Below are positions 25,001 through 34,948 of a DNA stretch of 64,000 nucleotides, one piece after another. Every line of letters begins with the position of its first letter. The first letter of the stretch is position 1. Under the pieces are notes generated by a model that was not told the DNA's origin, did not search any database, and saw only the letters and a list, made by a program, of their open reading frames with translations. The position numbers were made by a program, and so were the translations under genes. Source of the DNA: Onchocerca volvulus. Its lineage: Eukaryota; Nematoda; Chromadorea; Rhabditida; Onchocercidae. The stretch lies in assembly GCA_000499405.2 (NCBI GenBank), contig HG738138.1, forward strand, positions 15,516,554 through 15,580,553. Direction: 5' to 3'.

Positions 25001-26602
25001 GAAAAGCTAACTAAATATTTAAATAACTAGAAAACTTTTCCGAGCACTCTTCTTCCACAACCATTCATGTATAACAAATGTTTTCTAATATTATTCTTGT
25101 CTTTATCGAAATTGTTTCTTTCCTGCATATAGGTAGGAAATGATTTAATTATAGAAAAATGGCTTAATTGAATTATAATTTGAGTTAGAAAGGAAAAAGT
25201 TGCGATTAGGATATATTATCAAAATTTAGGGTTTTTGTTGAATAATAGTCTGTAAAAGAATTTAACCACAATCACAAATTTTAAAAATTCTAAAAACTCT
25301 TCAAATTTTCTGAAAAAAAAAAGCTGAACCAATCATTTCTTCGTGAAATATTCAATGTTAACTTTTTCCTTCTTATATTTCATCTTCTATGAATCACACT
25401 GCTACTTTTTTCGTTTCTTTTCCATTTTAAATTTTAATCAATCAACCGGAAAAAAGGTGAAAAACCCAGTTAATAAATAAGCAAAAACTATTTTTTTCAT
25501 GCTAATGATGAATCACTAATTTTTTTTTTCTTGAAAATTTTGGATAAATTTGTTTGAGAATCGAAAAAATAGGGATAAAAAAATTAAAAGAATGAGTATA
25601 TAAATACATCAATTATTATTATAAATTAATTTCCTGTTGTTTCCTTTAAAAAACAAGTTTTTCTTCTTTTCTTCTTTACCTTTCTTCTCTTTACATCATA
25701 ATGCAGGTAACTTCTAACCTACTAATCATAAATTTCATCCATTCCTATGCTAGAAATTATTTATTTTAAATTTATTTCATTATATCATTTCTTTGATTGT
25801 AATTTTAGTTAATTTATATAAAGTATCGTATACTACCTGCAGAAAATCAGTCATATATAGATAATGGAATAGATTTTGCACCATATGCTTTGAATAGCGA
25901 TTACTGTACTGTATACCTGATCATTAATCCATTATATATGATTGATTTATTGTATTTCGATAATTTCTTAAAATACCAAAATCAGGGAATTTGAATATTA
26001 GGAAGGGTTTTTATAAAATATATTAATGTATTTACGAATGAATATTTTGATGTAAGGAGACTGGAAATGAGAAGATTTTGATGAATTATAAAAACTAATT
26101 TTTTTTTTTTAATTTTATTTTTGCGAAAAGGAAAAATTTTAAATAATTACATCAGTACCAAGTGAACTGATAATTAAATTTGTTTCAAAATTATCATATT
26201 AAAAAGCTTCGCAGAATATTTCGAAATAAGTAATATCATTATCACAGTTAGTAATAAAAATTAGTAAAATTAGGCAATAATTTTTAGCAAATGTATAAAT
26301 CGATTATCATAAATATTTTTATCAATCTTGAAACTAACTTCATTTTTGAAAAATTCAATCATTATTATTATTTGCTCTTGAAAACTTCAATTATTATATA
26401 ATTAAGTCAAATAAAGTTAACAGTATCAAGTACAATTAATTGATTACTTTAAATTCATCAAAGGAATTGATACGATGATATGACAACTGAATAATAAACC
26501 GTCAGGAATAAATAGAAGCCATTTTTGGACAGATCAATATTGACATTTAATTAACTCATCTGATGAAATCTTTGACCTTTTTTTTTTTTTTTTTTTTTCT
26601 CA
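22016..26602. other. Gene-poor interval upstream of the small HSP gene
   Basis: No exon chain supported over about 4.5 kb. The only structured item is the long hairpin at 23962-24012. A pyrimidine-rich stretch lies at about 25660-25700. I looked for canonical alternating nGAAn heat-shock elements upstream of the HSP gene and saw none that convince by eye. Confidence 0.55.
23962..24012. other. Near-perfect hairpin (23-nt arms, 5-nt loop)
   Basis: Arm 23962-23984 and arm 23990-24012 are reverse complements at 21 of 23 positions, and the inner 18 pairs (GCTTACAGAAATAATAA and on) are unbroken around TTTTA. It is isolated in an intergenic stretch. It could be a small-RNA precursor or a foldback remnant. 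Confidence 0.8.
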
Positions 26603-26618
26603 GATAACGAAAGAGTAA

Positions 26619-28135
26619 ATGGCTCGACGTTCGTTAATGTCACCATTTTCACCACGTTTTAGCCGCTTTTTCGATGAATTCCGTGACCTTGACGTGGAAC
26701 GGCCATTCTTTCATCGTCCCTATTGGGCTGATTATCAATTCGAGGATGCTCATAAATTGGGTTCAGGTGTTGGCGAGGTTATCATTCTTTTCAATTCGTT
26801 TTTTCCTACTTTTGGATATCATTTATTGATTCATTCAATGCGCGCTTAATAAATTCAATTCAGCATTCAATTAAATATTCTGATTTTTTTCTAGAAATTT
26901 CAAATGTTTATCAAAAACTATATGATCTTTATTATTTAATAAAATATGAGAATTTGTGCAAAAATTTTCAATTAATGAATATTTTTAAAAAATTCCATTT
27001 CCGGTTAACATACAATCATTATTGGTTACATCGTTTTTCTTGATTAAATTAATCCATATTTTCCCGGTCTTTAGAATATCACAGAAATCTAATACACGAT
27101 TCATTTCTTGCCTCATTTTGTCCTCATCTATTACATCTTTTATCAATTGCATTTTTTATCAATCCCAAACTACTTTATCAATTTAGTGTTTCAGATAACT
27201 GATGACGATGAACATTTTATGGTAACTATTGATGTGTCACAATTTGCACCCGAAGACTTGAAAGTTTCCGTAACTGATGGAATGGTTATTATTGAAGGTA
27301 AACATCCAATGATCAAAGACCAGTTTGGAGAAGTTAGCAATTTTTTTTTTTATTGCCTAAAATTTAGTTTTAATCTTTTAAGGATTTTGCGGACCACCTT
27401 AATTTCTCCTTTGATTTTACTGCAGTTACAGGGATGTTTTGTTTATTACATATATTTAAAGTTTTTGAGTTTTGTTAATTTTTGTATTTTAAATAAGATG
27501 AGTCAATATTGCTGAAGCTTAGATTTCTATCTGATTTGACTTAATTATAAAAAATTTTTGTATAAGCAAATTATATAACGCAACAAACTAAATCGTGCTA
27601 AAAAAAAAAAAAAAAAAAAAAAAATTAAAATTAAAATTTAGTTATTCATTTTAGTTTCCGTATGATTATTATTTATTATTTAATGATACTAATGATAATA
27701 ATGATAATACTCATTAAATTCGAAAATTTTCGGATTATCTTTTTTCGGAACACTATGTTAATTTGCCCTAAACCTAAGCTTCCCGAGATCTGTTAGGGGT
27801 AACAGATAGAATTTACATTTTTATTTATGAAGATTTTCAAAATTATATAGAGTTGCAGATGGAATTTTCAAATATCTCATGATGACATATGATTATATCG
27901 GAAAAAGTTCTTTTTCTCGATGTTCTCAGATTAAAACTTATCATTTTATACATAATATCACTGAAATTTTCAGATTGAACGTCAATTTACTCGTCGTCTA
28001 ACGCTACCAAAAGATACAAAACCTGAACTGATAACCAGCGAATTAACGAAAGATGGTAAATTGACGATACAAACACCAAAGAAAGAAAAGAATCATGGAC
28101 AGACAAGAACAATACCAATCTTCCAAAAAAATTGA
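26619..28135 (+). CDS. Small heat shock protein (HSP20/alpha-crystallin family)
   Basis: Three exons: 26619-26777, 27195-27332 and 27974-28135, giving 152 aa. All introns are GT-AG in phase 0. A long T-run ending TTTCTCAG at 26603, 15 nt before the ATG, is a good trans-splice acceptor. The N-terminal arm (residues 1-53) is Arg/Phe-rich (MARRSLMSPFSPRFSRFFDE). The alpha-crystallin domain spans about 56-135: HFMVTIDVSQFAPEDLKV, VIIEGKH, then IERQFTRRLTLPKDT and DGKLTIQTPK. The C-terminal tail carries the IPI (I-x-I) motif that docks between subunits in oligomers. It is an ATP-independent chaperone of unfolding proteins, expected in the cytosol, with no signal peptide. Length and domain order are typical of nematode small HSPs of the p27/HSP-16-like type. 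Confidence 0.93.
27600..27624 (+). repeat. Poly(A) run in HSP intron 2
   Basis: Uninterrupted run of 25 A inside the 27333-27973 intron. Confidence 0.95.
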
Positions 28136-28164
28136 TGAAAATTTAAGAACGATAGAAAAGTTGG

Positions 28165-28170
28165 AATAAA
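28165..28170 (+). terminator. Polyadenylation signal of the small HSP gene
   Basis: AATAAA lies 30 nt after the stop codon at 28135, the usual position for a nematode poly(A) signal. Confidence 0.7.
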
Positions 28171-28999
28171 CATACATATCTTGATAATATTGAAAAATTT
28201 CTCAAATCATTTATTTATACTTAAAATTTATATTAGAATGAAAATTTAAAAAAAAAAAATGAATAATTCTGGTAAATGAAATTTTGTCATACGTATAAAA
28301 AATGTTTGATGCTTGATGATTAAATCGTAATGAATAGTACTGTAAATTCAAATTAAACATCTTCCTCCAAAATATTTTTGAACTATTATAAACTTTATGT
28401 GTGAAAATTTTTATTTCTATTATTTTTCAAAGGAAAAGATTTAAATATGACTGCTAAGTCTGAAGTTAATACATGGATTAATTCCTACACGAACAGTTAC
28501 TACTTAGCCCAAATACCTACCAAATGTAACAGATTTCAGAACTTTCCTGCTACTATATCTATTCCATGAATCGTCAACTTATTTTGTCATTTGAAATGGA
28601 ACAATTAATGCAAATTTTATTGATATGACAATAAGCTAGGTACAATTTGTACAAAGCACTCTATAATATACTTGAAAAGCGTTTAAAATTAAATTTTGGT
28701 CAAAAATGAATATAAATTGCAAATGTATCTGTACAGAATATAAAAGTATTTACATAAAGCAAACAATGCATGCATCATCGATCAATAATCTCACTGATTA
28801 TTAAAAGACATTCAATAAAAAACAACTTTCTGGACAAAAGAGCATAGCATTTCTGCCATCCACATCTAGTAATTGCTTCTTCATTTCTGTCATTTTTTGT
28901 TTCTACTAAAAATAAAATCTACAACAGACTATTAAGCTCTTTACTAATTATCAGATTCACTACAAAAGCAATTCTGTAATTTCTGAATATAGCCTGATT
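28171..28999. other. Convergent intergenic region
   Basis: Lies between the 3' end of the small HSP gene (+) and the 3' end of the minus-strand cluster. No coding signal seen. Confidence 0.6.
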
Positions 29000-29227
29000 T
29001 TAATCTAGCATGAAAGCAAGTATTGCTTCGTCATCTTCCTTTAACTCTTCAGATTTTACTTTATTTTTTAGCAATTGTATAAAAATATCATAGAGCATCC
29101 TATGTTTCTCTTCAAAGATTACTTCACCCTCCATTACCTGAGCAGATAACTTTGAAAAATTTAAATCTCCTACTTGTAGAAATGTTATGACTGACCTATT
29201 TACGTTTGCCAAATCCTCAGCAAGCAT
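29000..29227 (-). CDS. Small unrecognised helical protein (75 aa)
   Basis: A single open frame from ATG 29227 to TAA 29000, fully open and amphipathic throughout. Visible stretches are AEDLANVNRSVITFLQVG, NFSKLSAQVMEGEVIFEEKH, LYDIFIQLLKNKV and ELKEDDEAILAFMLD. The heptad-like spacing of Leu/Ile suggests a coiled-coil or helical-bundle subunit. It lies 419 nt downstream of the TTC5 stop on the same strand, so the two could form a nematode operon. No clear TTTCAG acceptor sits just upstream of the ATG, which weakens that. It may also be the last exon of something larger. Family not recognised. Confidence 0.5.
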   Translation of the reverse strand: MLAEDLANVNRSVITFLQVGDLNFSKLSAQVMEGEVIFEEKHRMLYDIFIQLLKNKVKSEELKEDDEAILAFMLD

Positions 29228-29646
29228 TTTTCAAAAAGCATAAAAAGACGAATCCATGCAACTATTTTGAACAGTTAAATTTTAAAAACAAGAATAAAGA
29301 AAAACGATAGACAAAGCACAAAAAATAAAAAACTGCTGATAATAAAAATTCAATTTAAAGCTCGAATTGTGTTCAATACTTATTGTTTAGATAGAATGTC
29401 TTCCTTAAGCAATAAAACTTCAAAATATTAAGTTTCAAAAAGATTCACACATTTAATCAGATGAAAGTCAATTAGTAGTATATTGAATGAAAATCCTAAT
29501 CTAATACGAAGTGATTTTCTTAAAGTTACGATGGAAACTTGGGAGATCGAAATAATTTTACCAATCTAAACCACTTCACACTTTTTAAATGTTAACAACA
29601 AATTTGCAACGGAAACTAACGACAAATTTCTTAAAAGAAAGAAAAA

Positions 29647-32600
29647 TTAGGAATAAGAACCAATGGTCGTTGAACAAAATGCCACATACTTCAAGCTCAC
29701 TGTTTTACCATTTTGAAGCATCATTAATGGATTAATTATACGAACAATTCGAAAATCAAAATTCTCGCATTCGTTCTCTTCAGATGAAATCTAGAAAAAT
29801 GGCTCATTAATTCTAGCATTCAGTGACAGGAAAATATGATTCCACTCATTACTTTCTAATTTGAGAAAAAAAAGAAGAAAAAGAAAACCAGAATCATTCC
29901 GAATATTTAATCATCAAGCATGACATAATTCTTGGTGTCTGCACGTCGAAAACGATGAAGCCATAACTCCCTGCAGATTTCGATGTCAAAACATCCGTGA
30001 CTCATCTGTATGTAATATTTATAAGATTACCTTGACAGCGATAATGTTAGGTTCGGGTACAGCTATTGAATCACCGATAACCAGCCCAAATTTTTCTGAT
30101 ACATTATAAATAGCAAAAGCACAACACGATCCTTCTTTATCACAGCCAATAAATGTGCTCAAATTAAAATCGATATAAGTTACTCATCCATATTTTTTAG
30201 TCATTCTAATCATTTTTCATTTCTGTTTTTATCCTTTGAGTAATACCGAAGCATTACAGTGATACTATGTTGTTTTTTGAATCTTTTCAAATCATATTAC
30301 ACTTTAAAAGTGCATATCTCCCCTAACATTTCGCATTCACTCATGTTTTCACTCATGTTTCATCAATCATGTTTCGTCCCTCATTTAAATTCACTAGCTT
30401 TACAATGCTATTTTACTAATCAAAAGTTCTTGCTACATATACATGTCTTTGTTGTGAATCTGAAGCTACTGGAAAATTTGCCGGGTCACTGAAAGCAATG
30501 AATCTTGTCGTTTCTGATAAAGATGAGCATAATGGCTTTCCAGAAAGTAAAAAATCCAACTTAATGTTATAAATAACTTTCAAAATGAATGAGAGATGGG
30601 AACGAGAAACTTACTATGGGATGACTTCCGGATTAAGAACAACTGCAACAACTTTGCCACAAATCACAACATCATTATTAATTCCCTCGTTTAATTCCCG
30701 AAAAGAAATCGCTTTAAGCATTTCTATTTTAGCATTCTTCTTTTTGAATGGCTCTTTACAATATATTCCAAAATCCTTATCAGTTATTGATGTTTGGAAA
30801 TTTCGCATTTTCTTAGCACTCAGTTTACCTGAAATGATCGAAGTTATATATAATTAACTTTAAAAAAAAAAAAGCATATAAAGAACTGAAATTGCTTATG
30901 CGATGACTGAGGATCTCATGGCTTATGCAAATATGACAGATTTACTCATTTGTATCCTTTGAAGAATACTGTGAATCATTCGTTTGTTTCTTATATACCA
31001 TAAATGTAATTTTCTATATTTTAATATTAAAAACAACTTCTTTCTCATTGATTCAATCAAACATCTACGTGAATACCTTTCTTCCGCACGTCATCGTTAA
31101 TTTGTTTCAAAAATGATAATAGTGTTTTCAATCGTTCTTTTGCTTCTATAAATCTTGGATCGTAAACGGTTGCAATTTTCATGTGCTTCAAACATTCTCC
31201 GTAATTCTGGCTAAATTTGAGAGCCGTTGAATAATTGAAATGCAAATCCGGGTTATCACTAAGTTGCAGTGCTCTTTCATATGCTTCCCGAGCTTTGTCC
31301 TGCAATCAAATTCAAATTCAGAAAAATTGGAATGAAATTCAAATATATAGAAAGGTATATCACTAACTTATAAATCTAAAATATTTTCAAACATAACAGC
31401 GAAAGAGTCAATCAATTTAAACTTTTAACTTAATACTGTTACTTCTGTTTAATTTACAAGTGAATGGTAAATGATAATGAATGAACCATTTGACCATCCA
31501 ATATACCTAGTCGTGCAACAGCATTTTGGATAAGGTCACACATGCCAACTGTTAACTTACTCTTTTTAATAAAAATGCTAATTGAGTAAAAAGATATTTT
31601 AACATGTGGACATAGCTATGACGAAGAAATATAGGGAAAACAAATAAGCGAATAAAAGTTAATAATTTGAACTTCTCTTCTTAAAAATAATTGTCATTTA
31701 TTTCAAAAATAAGGATGGAGAAAAAAAAGTTTGAAATACGAAACAAACCATAAGTTCAGTATCTGCTTGTTGCTTACTGAAGAACTGCATCAAATATGAA
31801 TTTCCCAATGCATGCCATCCTTCCATATCATCAGGATCGAGCTCAACTGCTTCGATAGATAATTGAAGAGCTTCATCATGCAACGACTGCCGGATTTTTG
31901 GTTCCACTGTGGGCACAGCAATTTGTCGAAGGGCTACTGATAATGAGGCAAGAGCTTTTGCACTACGCTTCAGAGATAATGATTTCTGCAAATGAATAAA
32001 AGTCAAATGGAAAAACAAACATTAATTGGGAAATAAACCTAAACGAAAACAGTTAGATGAAATGACTATTCATGAAGGGTATTAATATTTAAATGATGCT
32101 GACAATGGTATGCAAAACATCGAGAGTATCTCATAATCACAGCATCAGCGCTCAAATATAATTTCGAAAATTTTGAGATTTCAAACTTTCTAACTTAGTA
32201 TTACCTACTTCATTTGATAAAAGATAACATTATGGAGGATATCAACACTTAAATTAGAACAGTGCTCACACGAAAACAATCAACAGCTGTCATGAAGTCA
32301 TCCTTTTTCCAGATACATTTGCCAAGTTCATACCATGCATCACTTAACAAAGGTTCCAACTTTACGGCGCGTAACAAATGTCTTTCACAATTTGCATCAT
32401 ATTCCATACAGATGTTTAAGATTCGTCCAGAAATATAATTATATCCTGCTGATACTGAAGAATGTCCATTTAGATCCAATGGAATATCCTAAAAAAAAGA
32501 AATAGTTCTCGAAAATTAAAACGAAAATTATTATTAATAATAATATTATTACTGCCCCTAATAACATTATCATTACATTATCATGCAAGTAATTTAACTG

Positions 32601-33280
32601 AAACCAACAGAGGCTATTTGTGGAATTCTGAAGTATATATAACTGCATCTACCTTATCGTTTAATCCACTAATCCCTGAAGAATATCCCCATATCCAGAA
32701 TATTTTGGATTAAATTTATTCAAATGATTGAATTATCATAACCACAAAAATTATCGAAATAACTGAAATACTAAAACAATTAATATATAACAGCGATAAA
32801 AACTGATGAAACGACTAAATTAATTTTAAAGTCTTCTGATTAGCAAAACAATTTTCGATCAGTTTATTAGAGCTGCCAAGTTCCGTAAATAATGCAAAAG
32901 ATTAAAGTTACTTAAATAATCATCAAATTTATAAGTGAAATAAATTACGGAAATGATCAAATTAATGCACTGATAGAAATTACCTAGTTGCTAAATTGTT
33001 ATAAGAAAGATCCTATATTTATAATATCGCAGAAATAATGCATTATTAAAAGATGGAAAATTACTAAAATGGAATATGCTACCATAGGTAAGCAATAGAT
33101 AAAGTGTGTACAGCTGTGATATTAAGAAATCAAGTCAAATTAGGATTTTACCTGAATTAATGGCAAGACTTTTTCACGTACTGCTCGACATTTCTCTGCT
33201 GATGTGCTTTCCGGAAAACGTTGATAGTAGCTGTCACGGAAATGTTCAACTTCCTTGATTTTCTCTTCCAGGATTTCCAT
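29647..33280 (-). CDS. TTC5: TTC5 (tetratricopeptide repeat protein 5 / STRAP) orthologue
   Basis: Seven minus-strand exons: 33280-33152, 32488-32270, 31985-31749, 31299-31077, 30828-30615, 30157-30031 and 29790-29647, giving 430 aa (human TTC5 is 440). Phases join in every case. A TTTTCCAG acceptor at 33294, 13 nt before the ATG, suits trans-splicing. The order matches the family: N-terminal helix (FRDSYYQRFPEST), TPR repeats (RHLLRAVKLEPLLSDAWYE, VELDPDDMEGWHALGNSY, SDNPDLHFNYSTAL, IATVYDPRFIEAKER), then a C-terminal OB-fold domain (VVICGKVVAVVLNPE, KFGLVIGDSIAVPEPNI). In animals TTC5 binds ribosomes translating tubulin and recruits the machinery that degrades tubulin mRNA; it is also described as a p300/JMY cofactor. 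Intron 4 uses the donor GTATTC inside a frame that otherwise runs to a nearby stop, so a truncated form from read-through is conceivable. Confidence 0.93.
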
Positions 33281-33550
33281 TCTTCGCTCTTTCCTGGAAA
33301 ATAAGGCATATTAAGGCTTTTTGGCGTAATGAATAAAGTGCCCCGAAAAACTATAGCTATAAAAATGACCACTATCATTAATTATAAAGACGATCACTAC
33401 CATTATCATCTATTACTATTACAATCACTACTTATCAATCGTACAATGCGCGTAGTTCTCGTACAATGATGCGATTTTACAAATTTTATGAAATTGTAAC
33501 GGTTACTTAAAATACCAATTAAAAAGTGATGTGACCTTGCTGGAAAAAAA

Positions 33551-33859
33551 ATAAAGGAATAGCGTTTTGAAGAAATGACAGTAATTGCTAAAATTCACAA
33601 AATATTGTATTTTGATAGTACTAGCTAGGATTATTTTTTGAGAAATAATGCCCAGCTTCAAGAACAGAATTTGACGGTCATTCTTAAAAATTAAATTGCT
33701 AGAAAGCTGTGAGTTCAAAAAAAAAAAGCTCGGAATTCAAAAATAATCCTAGCTATAGTTTGAATATTATAAGCCGAAGAAATAAAATATGATATGAAGA
33801 AACGACAGGGATTGCTGAGATTTGCGAGGTATTACAGTTCGGAAAATGACAAGCTAGGG
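33551..33859. repeat. Two-copy decayed repeat (about 231-nt period)
   Basis: 33551-33630 and 33782-33859 share ATAAA-ATA, GAAGAAAYGACAG, ATTGCT and a CTAGCTAGG/CAAGCTAGG end. A third fragment near 33950 repeats GGAATATGGATTGCTAGG. Copies are strongly diverged. Confidence 0.55.
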
Positions 33860-33959
33860 AAGTCGAGAAGTATTTATATATACAAAGGATAAGAATACTT
33901 GAGAGAAAATGAAAACGAATAAATTGCTGTATTACTGCATAACTGAGAGAGGAATATGG

Positions 33960-34052
33960 ATTGCTAGGATTAGTGAAATAGCATAATGCTAGTGATTGAG
34001 GATGTGAAAAGAGAGTGTGAGGTTGATGGTCTCTTTCACTAATCCTAGCAAT
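33960..34052. repeat. 22-nt inverted repeat with 49-nt spacer
   Basis: Arm 33960-33981 (ATTGCTAGGATTAGTGAAAT and 2 more) and arm 34031-34052 are reverse complements at 21 of 22 positions. Possible terminal repeats of a tiny decayed element, or a stem in a transcript. Confidence 0.8.
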
Positions 34053-34948
34053 ATTTTGTCTCCTGCGTTTAATCGTTCGTTATTATACCATTCATTATAT
34101 GCATCGTTAAAATTTTCGCTTGAATTTACCGACTTTACTGACTAATTACCGGAATTCCGAAACTTTCAACAAAATAAAAGAAAAATGACAGTGGTAGAAT
34201 TTAACGAGCCGTAAGAACTCTAGTAATGGGATAGGAAAATTGCACGGAATCAACGATACATTGTCCAAAGCTGGTTGGTTGTTCTTTTGATTGTTAGCAA
34301 TTTTATTTTTAAAATTTTTTCCAAAATTCAGAACAGTCAGCATTAAAGTGCAAAACTTTGCTTTTTCCAATCGCAAATAATTATATTAATCATAGCCGTT
34401 GTCTTCTCTGTTTTAAATCCATTCAAATTGAACAACATTTTGGTACTATGATTTCAGGCTTCTATTTGTTTGTGCCATGAATTTCTTCGCATGGTAAAAG
34501 CTTAGATGTTAGATTTTTCGAAGAATTTTTTTAGTCTGCATTTTTCTGATTATTTAATGTCTATGAATTGTTTCGATGTTAATAATAATGTGTTTTAGGT
34601 GAAAGCAGGACTATTTTTCTTCACATTGCCGTTAGCTATTGTTACATTTAAAATAAGATCTAAAAAAAAAGTCATGTAATTAGTACCATTATCTTATCAA
34701 CAAAGATAGATTGTACAGAAATGATCGGTTGAATTAAATTACTTTCTCATGTGTTAAATTTCGTTACATTACATGACAGTGTTTTTTCCATTTGTCCTTT
34801 CCGACTAATTTTTTTTTTCGTTTCTTCCTTAAATTTTTTGGATATTCGCTTTTACTTCAACTAAATAGTAAATACGATTAAAGAGATGATTGTGTTGCAG
34901 TATTTTGAGATTAGCTTAATAAAATAATTTTAGACAGAAAACTTGGTG

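Larger units (their letters stand above)
33294..34933. other. Divergent intergenic region between TTC5 and the REPS1-like gene
   Basis: Shared upstream region of two divergently transcribed genes. It holds a decayed long-period repeat (33551-33859), a 22-nt inverted repeat (33960-34052) and no supported exon. Promoter elements of both genes should lie here, but none is recognisable. Confidence 0.6.

Noticed and set aside
34146..34376. 76-codon minus-strand open frame in the TTC5/REPS1-like spacer
   Set aside because: No homology, no acceptor and inside a presumed promoter region.
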